Assembly (NCBI GenBank): GCA_037126765.1
Contig: JBBCBC010000002.1
Location: forward strand, 17,329,853 to 17,393,852
Length of the DNA stretch: 64,000 nucleotides
Source: Stenogyne calaminthoides
Taxonomy: Eukaryota > Streptophyta > Magnoliopsida > Lamiales > Lamiaceae
Direction: 5' to 3'
Shown: piece by piece, positions 21,660 to 32,530 of the stretch
Position numbering within the stretch: position 1 is the first letter of the stretch
How the letters are laid out: each line of letters starts with the position of its first letter
The notes under the pieces: generated by a model
Databases searched by the model: none
Told to the model about the DNA's origin: nothing
The model's input: only the letters and a program-made list of their open reading frames with translations
Program-made: the position numbers and the translations under genes

Positions 21660-22503
21660 AGAAATACTATCAGTAGAAGGGGGCATTAACCCGAGCTTAC
21701 TAATATATAGTATAGGAACTTACCTCGGTAATGAATGTAGCGATTATTCCTAGATAAATACAAAGTTCTAATTTCCCCATTTTATTCTTTATTAAATCAA
21801 AAAATAGGGGGGCAGGACAGTCTACGGACCTCTAACAAGATTATAAGCGAATTGAGGTCGCTAAGTCGCAATATCTTAAGACGACATATGCGAGCACGAT
21901 AAATTGAAAAAGTACAAGATTATAAGTTAATCGAGGTCGCTGAGTCGCAATATCTTAAGACGACATATGCGAGCACGATAAACTAAAAAGTACAAGATTA
22001 TAAGTGAATTGAGGTCGCTAAGTCGTAATATCTTAAGACGACATATGCGAGCACGATAAACTGAAAAAGTACAAGATTATAAGTTAATTGAGGTCGCTGA
22101 GTCGCAATATCTTAAGATGACATATGCAAGCACGATAAACTAAAAAGTACAAGATTATAAGTGAATCGAGGTCGCTAAGTCGCAATATCTTAAGACGGCA
22201 TAGGCGAACATGAGAAACAATAAAAAGTACAAGATAAATCGAGGTCGCTAAGTCGCAATATCTTAAGACGCCATATGCGAGTTCGATAGCTCGAAGCGAA
22301 TTACAAGTTTTGAGTTCGCTAAGTCGCAATTTCTTAAGACGACAAAGGCGGGCACGATAACTCAAAAATATTCCAAATTATTTACCAAATCCTTTAAGTC
22401 GCAATCTTTTAAGACGATGTAAGAAAGACGAGCGAGCTATAAGTTGTTTTTCGCTAAGTTGCAGTAAAATTAGACAACAAAAGAAAAGCTAAACTAACAA
22501 TGA
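21660..22503 (+). repeat. Tandem repeats (~75-79 bp) between pol and antisense gene
   Basis: From about 21838 to 22500 lie roughly nine units, the first five well preserved. Each holds GTCGCTAAGTCGCAATATC then TTAAGACGACATATGCG. Units alternate in small differences (AAGTGAAT/AAGTTAAT, GCTAAG/GCTGAG), so the array grew partly as dimers. The last units decay. The core GTCG...TCTTAAGA...CGAC is itself an inverted repeat. Tat elements commonly carry tandem repeats here. Confidence 0.88.
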
Positions 22504-22648
22504 TCAAAAGCCCGTGGGGCGCTCCATTAAAATAAGTAGAAAAACTGTACAAGCATGGCCTTCGCGGGCAGAAACAAATAGTAAATAAAAGAAATAAAAA
22601 ATAACATGACTGGGTTTGCTTAAAAAGTCTGGGCTCTCCCCGACGAGC

Positions 22649-25535
22649 TCAGGTTTGGGCCTCCGGAGCCGGATCCTCCTCTTCCGTCGGCACGAGCCGG
22701 AGGTCGGATGCAGTTCCTCCTTCCACGACCTTCTTCGGGCCAGTTGCCGAAGTGACCGAGGCCGGATCATAGAGATCCAAGTCCTCAACACCCTCGAACC
22801 GACTCAAGTCGAGTCCATCAGGTCCAAGGTCGGGGATCGGAAAGGAGTCGAAGGGTTTCGGCGGGTTACGGTCAAAAAATGCCGACAGCTCCGCCACCAA
22901 AGCCCCCTTTAGGGCCGACCCTTCCGGAAAGGCACGGGCAATTCGGATGCACCTCGCCATGGCCTCCACCGAAGGAAAAGTTACCCACGCCCTCGAGGAT
23001 GGCGTTCTCTTCCTTGAGGGCAGCGAGCTCGGCATCTTTCCCTTTAAGCTCCTCCCGCAGAAGGCGGAGCGTCTCATCCTTCTCTTGAACTGCATTCTCC
23101 TGGAGATCCAGGTCCACCCGCACTATCCCGACCTCCACACGACTGGCCTTTAGCTCCACGTCCAGGCCTGCCACCGAGGTCTCCAGCTCCGCGACTTTCC
23201 GCTCGAGGTTTTCGACCTGAGTCTTCATCGTTTCCACCAAGCCGAGGGCCACGTTCTTCTGGTCCACGGCCTCCCTCCTGGCCGCCTCCGCAACATTCTT
23301 CTCCCCGACAGCCATCTGGACTCGCTCGTCCGCCGAGGTGAAGTCCTCTGAGGCCTTGGACATGGCCGCCATCATCCGACCACCTTACACCATGACCAGT
23401 TGGATGTTACCCACCGGCCCAGCATCCTCAACCTGTTGGTCCAAGCTGAGGGTCCACGACTTGGCAGGGAGCGAAGAAGCCCGGCGGAGGTAATCCGGGA
23501 GCTCGCGGAGAGAGTCGGGAGATCGGCTCGTGAGAAAATTGAACACAAGGAAGGGATGAAAGGACCTCTCCCTGCGAAAGAAACAGAATAAACAGGTTTA
23601 ATACATGGCTAGATTGAGACCAAACATAATAGAAATAATAATAACTTACTCGATCGGCCGACACCAACCCAAGTAGGACTTGTCGTCCTTCTCGCGCTCG
23701 CCCTCTGGGATGCAGCCGCGACAGGAGCTCTTTGGCTTGGATGGTTTATCGGCGGGGATGTCGTGCCGGCTCTTCTTGGAGCGATCTTCGGATGACCGGA
23801 GATCGCGATCCCGCCGCTTCTGTGAGCTCCCTCCTACCCCGGAGGCAGGTGCAACATCCCCCGGCCCGGTCTCTGTCGCGACCTCGAGCCCCCCTGTAGA
23901 TGGGGTCGCCAACTCCTCGGTCGCGACCCCTTGAGCTCGCTCCCGGGCCTCCTTATCCCGGGATTTTTGTTTGGCACGGGCATCCGCGAGGACTTTCATC
24001 CTCTCCTTCCTCAGAGCGGCGGGGTTGTTGGCATCCATCAGTTCGATTTCCGTGGGGGTGGGGATGAAGGGAAGAGCGAAGCGAGGTGCAGCTGTCACAG
24101 GGAGATTATTTAAAAAAAACAAGAAAAAAGCTTTTGGTCAAGGAGATAAAAAATATGTTTACCTCATGGAAATTGAGATCGCAGGTGGTTAGGCCCGATC
24201 AGTATGCCCGAGTCTTTCCGAGCCTCGTTCGAGTTCAGTGTCTTCAGTGACCTATCGATTAGGTTTTTCCGGCAGACCACGACCGCTCGAGCCAAAAACT
24301 GTGAAAAAAGGGGCTCCTCTTGATTCTTGGCTGCAAAAAGAAAACGGAGTCAAATCAGTAACTTGGGAAACTAAAATAATATGCGAACTTACTTTGGGCA
24401 ACGCCGAACTTGGTCCGGATGTTGATCCGACCACCTCGGTCCAGCTCGTCCACCGGGCTCCGCCAATCCCCGGAAACCCACCAAAACCTTGATTTCCATC
24501 CATCCACCTTAGACGGAATGTCCTCGATGATTTTATTGCCAGGGTGAGCTCACACATAGTACCAGCCGCTCTCCTCGGCGTGGGCCCCCATGAGGTTAGT
24601 CAGTGAGACGATCTTGTCGGTCGCTGGAAGATAACTGGACTGGATAGACCCAAACATGGTCAATAGACCGATCAGCGTGCTCCACCCATTGGGTGTAATC
24701 TGGGTCGGAGCGAGATCCCATTGATTTAAGATCTCGCTGATCCTCGGGTGGAGGGGAAATTGCAAGCCGGCCTCCATCACACCCTCATTAACAGCAACGC
24801 ATCCCTCGGGAGGTTGGTCGGCCCTTTCATCTAAGGTTGGGACCCAGAAGTGAACTTCCTGAGGGACCTCATACCATTCTCGAAAGAATTCGAGTTCGGT
24901 CTCCTGCACCGAGCTAGCAAGTGTGCCCACCATAAAATGAGCATCTTCCTCCCTCACACTTTTCCTCTCAGCAAGTCGCCCCGAGGGGCGCTGGTAGGGA
25001 AAGTTGGCCTGATATTCCTAGAAAGTAAGCTCGAAAGGGGAGGCCCCAACCCGGGCAGTAGGGAACACCGTCATGGAGGGAGTCTCCGCAACTCCCGATC
25101 TTGCTGATGGGCCGACCTTTGGGGGATGGGCTCGACCCGAACCTGACCGGTTCCCTAACTGAACAGCATCCTCGGCGGAGAGAATTTGATGGTTTGAACC
25201 ATACTCCCCCAGAATCACCACCTCGTCATCGTCATCACCATCCATGGCATCGTCTTCCTGGAGGAAATCAGAAAAATGAGAGCCGGAATCCGAGTCTCCA
25301 GCGCTCATCTCATCGCGAGTGGCGGAGCCGAAGAGACTTCAAAAATCGGATGACCGCTGCTGGGCCCTGCAGTCGGCGTTGAATGCCCAGATTCCGGTGG
25401 CGGGGCGGAGGAGCCCTCTCCGGCAGGGAAGTTCGAAGTAAATTTGGTTGGGGAGATATCCATCGAAAAAAAGAAAGGGTTGGGGAATACCTTACCTAAA
25501 ATCTGCAAATTTCGGCGACGGCAACGATCAGGCAT
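22649..25535 (-). pseudogene. Antisense gene (aORF) of Tat gypsy element 1, Transposase_28-like
   Basis: Runs opposite to gag-pol. From ATG 25533-25535 come a Ser/Pro-rich and acidic leader (to about 25018) and then the conserved domain (24957-24393: FFREWYEVPQEVHFWVPTLD, ADQPPEGCVAVNEGVMEAG, LQFPLHPRISEIL, TPNGWSTLIGLL, then NKIIEDIPSKVDGWKSRFWW after one in-frame TGA near 24549). This resembles the putative gypsy-type transposon domain Transposase_28. Likely introns: 24331-24392, 24092-24162 and 23572-23649, each GT..AG. They are followed by a basic segment (RKERMKVLADARAKQKSRDK) and a long coiled coil (23375 to about 22900). The homologous gene at 58.9-62.1 kb supports the frame and two introns. 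Its function is unknown; nuclear or chromatin roles have only been proposed. Frameshifts in the leader and 3' part make it a pseudogene. Confidence 0.85.
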
Positions 25536-25597
25536 GGCGGAGCTAAGGCTGAGAGCAAGCGAGAGAATTCAAATTGGAGAAAGTGAGGAGGATCTCA

Positions 25598-25609
25598 CTT
25601 ATATATAAA
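25598..25609 (-). promoter_or_regulatory. TATA box of the antisense gene
   Basis: Minus strand TTATATATAAG lies 65-75 bases upstream of the ATG and about 255 bases inside the 3' LTR/PPT boundary. A pyrimidine-rich leader follows. A similar box occurs at the same place in the second Tat element (58815-58826). Confidence 0.7.
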
Positions 25610-25848
25610 ATTTTAGGGCTCCTGGAGCTCGCGGACCTAGGCCACCCGCGCGTCGCGACCCTTGGAATCTGGCGCATGACAGGCACCTGCCATCATCACA
25701 CCTGCAAAAGTGGCCGCAGACGTCACTGAAAAGCTGCCTCGGGACACGAAACGTCGCACCGAATCCCGTAAAAGTGCTGAAATTTAAGCGGAAGTTAAGA
25801 CGCGCGTCGCATACCAGATCCCCCGCGAGCTCGATAGCTCGGCGAGCG

Positions 25849-25862
25849 ACCTGGGGGGCAAT
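25849..25862 (+). promoter_or_regulatory. Polypurine tract of gypsy element 1
   Basis: CGACCTGGGGGGCAAT-type purine-rich stretch immediately before the 3' LTR start TGTTGTGACC. Confidence 0.75.
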
Positions 25863-26702
25863 TGTTGTGACCGAATAATTTATCTGAGTGGGAGGCCTAA
25901 CATCTAGGGGTAAGTTGCATAATACACCCGAGGACGCCCTAGCTCTATCCGTCAGCGACCTAGACAGGTCGCTCATACGAAAGGGATCAGACTATATCTA
26001 GGTCGGGGCAAGATCTAGCCTCACCCGAGCTGGATGACCGCGACCTGACAAGACCCTGGGTCGCGACCTGGGGGAGCCACATGTCCCCAATGGCGGCGCC
26101 TGCGACTCTGAGCCTCGGGAAGAAAGTTGGACCAGAGAAGACTTTCCCCAAACGGGAAACTGTTTTCTAGCTTTTAGAAAACAGTTAAACAGGTTACCCT
26201 AATAAGGGCGGATCAGATGAGCGACCTCAGATTTTGGGTTCGCGACCTCGGGAACAGTACCAGCGACCTCCAGCGAGCAATCCCTAGGAAAGAGGTCGCC
26301 CCGTCTTTCCTCCCGAGCACGCTACCCAGTAACCAGAGCCGGCGTTATTTAATGCACCCTGTGTGCCATTAAATGTCTAAGTCCTAGGTCCTTAGGGGGG
26401 CTATATCCCAAGGGTTTGTAGTATAAATACATGTAATTAAAGCTCATTTAAGGGTTCCAAGATTCACATTGAATACAAAGGCTTTATTAGTCAAAAAAGA
26501 GGCCTTTGGCCCAAACACTCTTGCAATTTATTGTTTTCCAACACTCCAAATATTAAGCATTAAATCACATCATCATCACTTTAATGATGAACATTCCCTT
26601 TGTTCTTCATTAATTCTCACCAACTCCAAATCATAAATAGTTTGATGTCAATCATAGCCACAATAATGCCTTAATCATCCAATCATATTTTTGGTATCAA
26701 CG
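25863..26702 (+). repeat. 3' LTR of Tat gypsy element 1
   Basis: 840 bp copy of 15086-15923. The terminal CA reads CG, one transition at the last base, and the GAGAT duplication follows directly. Confidence 0.93.
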
Positions 26703-26769
26703 GAGATTGTTTGGAAAAGAAGTGCTTCTGTTTCAAGTTCGATGGACGTCCGGAGGCCATATCTCAAAC
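26703..26769 (-). pseudogene. TNPA-like gene, 5' part of exon 1
   Basis: Minus strand: acceptor TTCATTTTTCAG at 26770-26781, then GTTTGAGAT, then ATG at 26758-26760 starting MASGRPSNLKQKHFFSKQS. The frame runs into GAGAT (26703-26707), the gypsy target-site copy, and resumes at 15085 without shift if the element and one duplication are ignored. The remaining exons are at 12575-15085. Confidence 0.8.
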
Positions 26770-28613
26770 CTGAAAAATGAAGAATTGTTATATAGAAAGA
26801 AGAAATTTGATTGATTAATTTGTAAACCAACAAGAGGAAAAATATTTGTAAAAAGGTAATCTTTCCCAGCTTTAAATGCAAAGAAGAGTTGTGCCTTTCA
26901 CAAAGTACAGAAGAAATGATAGTGAGAAAATCACAAAATCAACCTAAAACACCAAGTAATGGAAGCCTTAAATGTTTCACCAATTATATATAATAATCTA
27001 CAAATTCCAGTGGTGAAGGTCATATAAATTTTAGCCAAATGATGTCTTTTAATATAATGTGCAGCAACTGATATCAGAAAGCACTTATAACCCCAAAACA
27101 ACACATGATGATGTTATGAAAATAATTGAGAAGATACACTACAGAACGATAATATCAGAGATAAAGCATAGTCCTTTCTTATAATTCCACAGTTGGAATT
27201 GGAAAAGAGATAACCTTGAACTAAGTATTAAGAACAATTTGGTCTAATATATTATCAGCAGCTTGAAATTATTCAAGTTAATCCTACCAGCTTCTCATTT
27301 TGACCCTCTAATCCATATAAAAATTCAAATTGATGACTTTATATCCATCTTTATAGTTCCATTGATGTAGAAACATTGTAGCTCAACTACAGAGTTAAAT
27401 CAGGAAACAAATTTGGACAGGTGGATCCAAATATTTTTGGTGTATTAGCCTAATGAGTGATTTCTTAACTAATTTTAACCCTAATGTAATTTCAGTAATC
27501 TCAATATAACTATACCATTTAGTAATTTTAGTAAGTATTATAATCTATTCACTTCACTACCGAATTGATGGACCAACTACTTCTCTAATTTCAGAAGTTA
27601 ATGATGTTCTGTATATTTCAAGCCCATACATTTTTTTCTACCTTTTCCATCTTCCATCCTCAGTCTTTTCAATTCTAATCTCATTCCAAGATTGTGTTTA
27701 ACAGGTCTAAATCACATTGAGGAAAAACCTGGACCACACTATTGAAAAGGAATCATTACAACAATTACAAATATGAGCATTTTTCATATCTGAATTTGTT
27801 TTTGTATAATAATAATAAAAAAAATTAAAGGTCTTTTGTGATATAAAGGAATTTATGCAAGCAATACTTGTTAGTTTCAACAAGGATTCCAAGAAGCCAA
27901 TACAGTAATTAGTGAAGTTGATGAGAAGTATTACAATGAATTAGAAAAAGCCGATTTTTTCTCTCTTGACTTAACCGTAATACCTAGTCTAATATTTGAT
28001 TGATTTATCTGCCTTATGTTGTCCAAGAGATTTTTAATGAGCATATTTACCACTTCAGTCTACAAAATCAGAATTCAGTTTGCTCAACATGTTTATAGGT
28101 GTGTAAATCACTTAAAATCCATTAAAAACTTACAGCAAGCGCACAACATGTTATCTGCCCACGAATTAACACGGTTTGCAGAGAGAATAACATAAAACAA
28201 GGAAAACAACAGTTAACAAAGCAATTCTAAAATTCTCTAGAACCACTCTTTTTTTTAATAGAAAAAAGGCAATTTTATTAAACTTCACCACCCCATGGCA
28301 TGGGACATAAGGGATATTCCAGCCATAACATGGGAAGAAATAACAGTTTTACAGCTTTACATGCACTCCACTCATGTAATAACACATCAAAACAAACATA
28401 AACTCAGGATGCAGACTTAGCAGGGTACCTCAACCTGGTTTATCGGATTAACACTCCACTAACAAGATGGTATTTCTCTATAACCACTCTATTCCTCTCA
28501 CTTGTTAACACATTAACATACAGTGGCGAACAATCAAAAAGCAACATACGTAAACACAAGTAACAGAACGACTAGCAAATGTAATCTATGAACACAAAAA
28601 GGGGAAGAGTTAC
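26770..28613 (-). other. Putative 5'-UTR intron of the TNPA-like gene
   Basis: A strong donor (CTCTG|GTAACTC at 28613) and a strong acceptor (TTTTTCAG, 26770-26772) bracket 1.84 kb with no other gene or repeat that I recognise. The model is inferred from splice signals only. Confidence 0.5.
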
Positions 28614-28716
28614 CAGAGATTTACTTGATGAGAGAAGGGAGGAAACAATTTAGGAGAGGTTGTTGATCGATGATATTAAAAAGAAGGGTTTGAGAGGTTT
28701 TTGGCGTATATATAAG
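28614..28716 (-). promoter_or_regulatory. Putative promoter and 5' leader exon of the TNPA-like gene
   Basis: Minus strand TTATATATACGCC (about 28705-28716) is a TATA box. About 30 bases on begins a pyrimidine-rich leader (CCTCTCCTAAATTG, CCTCCCTTCTCTC) that ends at a donor site at 28613. No start codon lies in the leader, which fits a non-coding first exon. Confidence 0.55.
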
Positions 28717-29049
28717 CAAATGAACTTGTAAATAAACGTGGGTACGTGAATATCCCTGAAAAGAAGGAAATATCCCTAATCAAGTATGAAAAATGATTTG
28801 GTTAAGGATTTTTTTCAGTAATTCACGTTCTTAAATCTTATTTAAAAAATTTAAAGACCCGCCAGTGGCCCTTTTTGGCTCCAAACAAAATTCATCCACG
28901 ATTAATAGGCCGGCTGGGTATCTTAAGTCTTAATCTATTCCGATCGATTCCAAAATTTCCCAAAAAAATTGGCAAAATATTAAAATTGAATACCCAGAGA
29001 TACTTCACCACCAAAACCAATTCCCCATAAATACAAAAATCAGATTCAA
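28717..29049. other. Non-coding upstream DNA
   Basis: AT-rich; nothing recognised. Confidence 0.35.
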
Positions 29050-29620
29050 TTAATTAAGAGATGAATAAATAGAGAATTAATTCGTAATTACCTGATTTCA
29101 TTCCACCGCGCCTGATGAATATGTGATTTAGGGATTGCATGCAATTTTCCCTGCTCCGTTTGAACCAGAAAACCCATTTTCTCAGACATTCGCTTGATTT
29201 CATTTCGTCGCGCCTGATGAACGCGTGATTTAGGGATTTCACCGTGCCTGATGAACGCCCTCATCCTGTCAGCCATCCCCTTGATTTCATTAGCTACGCC
29301 TGATCAATGTTTGAATTGGGGATTGAGGGTTTCGTGAATTTCTTTTGCGAGTTGAGTGCTTGATGAAATTAAATATTGAAATGAATTCTCCATCTGAATT
29401 GAAATGAATTGGGGATTGATGTTCTCATCGAAACAGTATGAAATGAATTGGGGATTAAGGTTGAGTTGAGTGAGAGATGAAATGAAAACCCGTAAGTAGA
29501 ATTCTCCATCTTGAATTGAAATGAATTGGGGATCGATTGAGATTTTTATCGAAATAGGATGAGCAGAATTGGGGATACTGCTTTTCATCGAAATAGGGCA
29601 GAAAATGAAATAACCCATCC
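29050..29620. repeat. Imperfect local tandem repeats
   Basis: 29090-29300 holds three to four copies of a unit with TTGATTTCATT, CGCGCCTGATGAA and GTGATTTAGGGATT. 29300-29600 holds four copies of GAATTGGGGAT followed by TCATCGAAA or ATCGAAATAGG. Short ORFs here follow the repeat and are not genes. Confidence 0.65.
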
Positions 29621-30378
29621 ATCTGAATTAATTATCATCTTAATCGCCACTTTTCTCCCCATTTAATTTCATCAATTCTTTATTCTAGTTGACTTTTTCT
29701 TATTTTTCATTAATGTAATGTTTTCATATTTGTGTTACAATATCAATTCATAAAGTAAGAGTAATTAAGTTAATAATTCGCATATTAAGTGGATCAAAGA
29801 ACATCAATCTTATTAAAAGTATGTTAAATATTATAATTTTTTTAATTTAATTAATACAGTTGTATTATAGACATATTTTTTCATTTTTAAAATTATATAT
29901 GTGCAATTTAAAAAAACATATATTTTAAATTATAATTCCTGCATCCTGTTTTAGATTGCTCATTCAGTATTTGACTAATATTTTACCGAACGAGTTATTT
30001 ATTAATATTTAAAATGATAAAGATATTTTTAAAATGAGGTATGATAGTTCTCAAATGCAAAGCCTAGTATTAAATTGTAGATGAAACCACCGTGCAAACC
30101 ACTTTTGAAATCGGTGAAAAATCAAATCGAGCAGAAACTCGAGAAGCAAAACAAAAATCCTCCTTCAAAATAGGACCGAAACGAAGAGAAACGTGTGCGA
30201 GTTGAAAACCCTATGAAAAATGTCGTTGAAAATCAAAGCGAAGCCCAAATTGTCGCCATGAAACCGCCAAGAAGATGAAGAAAGAAGGACGTTGCGGTTT
30301 CAGCGATTTCACCTAACAAACTAGAGAGAGAAAATACGTGAGTCGACTCTCATCCGCCAAATCTCCCCAATTAACAAA
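29621..30378. other. Non-coding AT-rich stretch
   Basis: No domain or repeat structure recognised. Confidence 0.35.
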
Positions 30379-30497
30379 GGGGTGCAACATGAGGACTTTC
30401 CAGGGGGTCACCCATCCTAGTACTACTCTCGCCCAAGCACGCTTAACTTCGGAGTTCTGATGGGATCCGGTGCATTAGTGCTGGTATAATCGCACCC
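30379..30497 (-). rRNA. 5S ribosomal RNA copy (isolated, probably pseudogene)
   Basis: The minus strand reads GGGTGCGATTATACCAGCAC at the 5' end and ends GTTGCACCCC, about 119 bases. It contains the internal pol III promoter region (AAGTTAAGCGTGCTTGGGCG). It matches the plant 5S sequence known to me except for a handful of positions (for example GATTATACC for GATCATACC, CCGAAGTT for CCGCAGTT, CTGGAAAGTCCTCATG for CTGGGAAGTCCTCGTG), mostly C-to-T or G-to-A. Functional 5S genes lie in long arrays with spacers; here there is a single copy, so it is probably a dispersed relic or a 5S-headed SINE. Confidence 0.9.
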
Positions 30498-30769
30498 AAA
30501 AATTAACCATTATACTATACTATAGAATTAAATAAGAGCAGATTTGCGAGTAAAAGATTCTAAAAGATGTTGATTATAATGTTATAGATTGCTTTAAAAA
30601 AATTAAGTGTACTCGATAAACTTAATTGTATTTATAATTTTATTTAAATGTTATATACACATTATTTATTTGGTTTGCAACGAGTTATATGATTTTTAAG
30701 TATTAAATATTTTATTAGTTATTATTTGTATTCCCAAATCTAAAATCATGGTTCTGCCTTCCTAAAACA

Positions 30770-31335
30770 TTATTTACGCTGAAATGTTCAACTTGGTCCT
30801 TTGTAAAACAAGTTGAACGTTTCAGTTTAAATAAGTTGAATAATTGTTATATGTTTTAGATTTTCAAAACACTTACGTAACTTTATAAAATTTAGTACTT
30901 TTGTTTAGGTTTTCAAGACAGTTTATCTCTTCAAATTAATTGTGATACTATTTTTACAAAAGGTATTACTTGTGATACTAAAGGGTATACCTTATATTGT
31001 AAAATGGTATTAATCATGATACTAAACAGTATGACTAATATTACAAAAGGGTATTAGTGGTGATACTGAAGAGGGTATTAGCTGTGATATTGAATAGTAT
31101 ATCTTTTAATACAAAGGGATATTAATTAGTAATGAGTATGACTTATATTACAAATGTGTAATAGTCGTGATACCGAAGAATGTAACTTATACTACAAAAG
31201 GGTATTAGTCGTAAAATCCTTGCGTCTTTCTGAAACATTTTTCACATTGAAGCTATCAACTTGATTCTGTGTAAGACAAGTTGAATGTTTCAGTTTAAAC
31301 AAGCTGAACGTTTCAAGAAAAAAAAGTTGCACGTT
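30770..31335. repeat. Degenerate repeats (GGTATTA..GTGATAC) flanked by a duplicated segment
   Basis: 30945-31215 contains about seven decayed copies of ACAAAAGGGTATTAGTCGTG / GATACTGAAGAGTAT-like units. Either side are related segments (30775-30850 and 31235-31320) with CAACTTG..T..GTAAAACAAGTTGAA and GTTTCAGTTTAAA. No gene seen. Confidence 0.55.
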
Positions 31336-32317
31336 TAAAAAATTACTTTGATCAATTGCATTGTGCAATTGGTGCATACAAGACTTTATCAATTAGAGAA
31401 ATCAGTGGAAATTACAGAAAAAAAGAATCAATAAATACATATGAATATTTTTTATTTTGGCTCAACTTTATTATGTACTCTATTTAATTTTATTTGAATG
31501 TATTATTTGATATACTTAATGCCATGGATTTCTCATCTCGAGTGAGATTTCTTGTTAAAAATTGTATTTACACTCATATCATTCAAATTTTATATTATGT
31601 AAGCTAAGATCTAAGATTGTCTAAATTTTTTTAAAAATTAAATATAAAACTCGTTTATCTATTGGATTAGTTTATGCAATCACATTTAATTTATTTTAAT
31701 CAGCAAAACTAAAAATAATAGTAGTAAAATCAACTTTGATTTTTGTCCTTTCTTTTTAAATAGACCTATATCTAGGACACATGCTAACTAAGCAACAAAT
31801 TTCATGAACCACCATACATATATCACCATTCTAGCGACCGATTCCAACTGTACATAAGGAATTGTTGAGTGACAAATTTCATGATCTTGAACGACTCCCA
31901 CGCTCGGTAGTTACAATTTTATAAATTTTGATCATAATTTTTTTTAATATACTTCAAATTGTAAATAAGTTCAACAGATCCTAACTGAGAAAATTTACTC
32001 TGTAACTATAAAGCTTAAATCGCCATCAGAATGGTAGTGTTCCATTACCAAGGTGGGATACTATCTAAATGATGAAGCACTATTTTGCAATAAAAAATTC
32101 CACTATATATCATCTAAATGCTAATACAAATAGAACCTTATCCACACAATGCAGGAGCAAACAAGGAAGATAATCATATTGCAGTATAGTAAATATCTCC
32201 GTGATATAGAAAGTAATGCCACGTTGAATGCATACTACAAGAACCATTATTACCTCAGTTAGCACCAATTCTTGAAAAATAAAAATTGGAAAAAAGAAAA
32301 AAATAGGGGTCCTCTGT
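31336..32317. other. Non-coding AT-rich DNA
   Basis: No supported gene or repeat. Confidence 0.35.
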
Positions 32318-32530
32318 TTTTTATTTATTTTCAAACATATTGTTTCCATTTCTTGAAAAGTTGTGATTGATTCTCCTTTCCGTGACTCCAAAGTGTTGAC
32401 TGCAATTGTTACAGCTTCTGAGACTATGTTCTTGATGGCTTCTGGCATGAATGCCCTAAGAACAAGCTTTCTCAATTTGGTGTGATAATCGCCTTGATGG
32501 AAAAAGATTGTCTGTTTTCCCCAACACCAC
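32318..32530 (-). pseudogene. CYP707A-like cytochrome P450 exon fragment
   Basis: The minus strand encodes LGKQTIFFHQGDYHTKLRKL then VLRAFMPEAIKNIV and, degraded, NTLESRKGESITTFQEME. This is the N-terminal-third region (helices B-C) of plant CYP707A P450s, which in the family hydroxylate abscisic acid at the 8' position. Homology stops abruptly at both sides. The membrane anchor, the I-helix and the heme-binding FxxGxxxCxG region are absent. It is a captured or left-over fragment of about 70 residues lying 0.5 kb from a TNP2 transposase fragment. The assignment to CYP707A rather than another P450 in the 85 clan rests on the FHQGDYHxKLRKLVLRAFMP match. Confidence 0.8.

Larger units (their letters stand above)
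15086..26702 (+). mobile_element. Complete Ty3-gypsy element, Tat lineage, 11.6 kb
   Basis: LTRs of 838 and 840 bp (15086-15923, 25863-26702) start TGTTGTGACC and end GGTATCAACA; the last base of the 3' copy is mutated to G. The 5-bp target-site duplication GAGAT is at 15081-15085 and 26703-26707. Order: 5' LTR, PBS, gag, protease, RT, RNase H, second RNase H-like domain, integrase, a tandem-repeat block, an antisense gene on the minus strand, PPT, 3' LTR. The double RNase H and the antisense ORF place it in the Tat/Ogre-type branch. All frames are damaged, so it is not autonomous now. Confidence 0.95.

Noticed and set aside
21838..22500. CRISPR array
   Set aside because: Regularly spaced repeats, but the whole unit including the spacers is repeated. 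The context is a plant retrotransposon, so these are ordinary tandem repeats.
29054..29618. Small minus-strand proteins (62-104 codons)
   Set aside because: Their repeats mirror local DNA tandem repeats, with no conserved domain, promoter or splice context.
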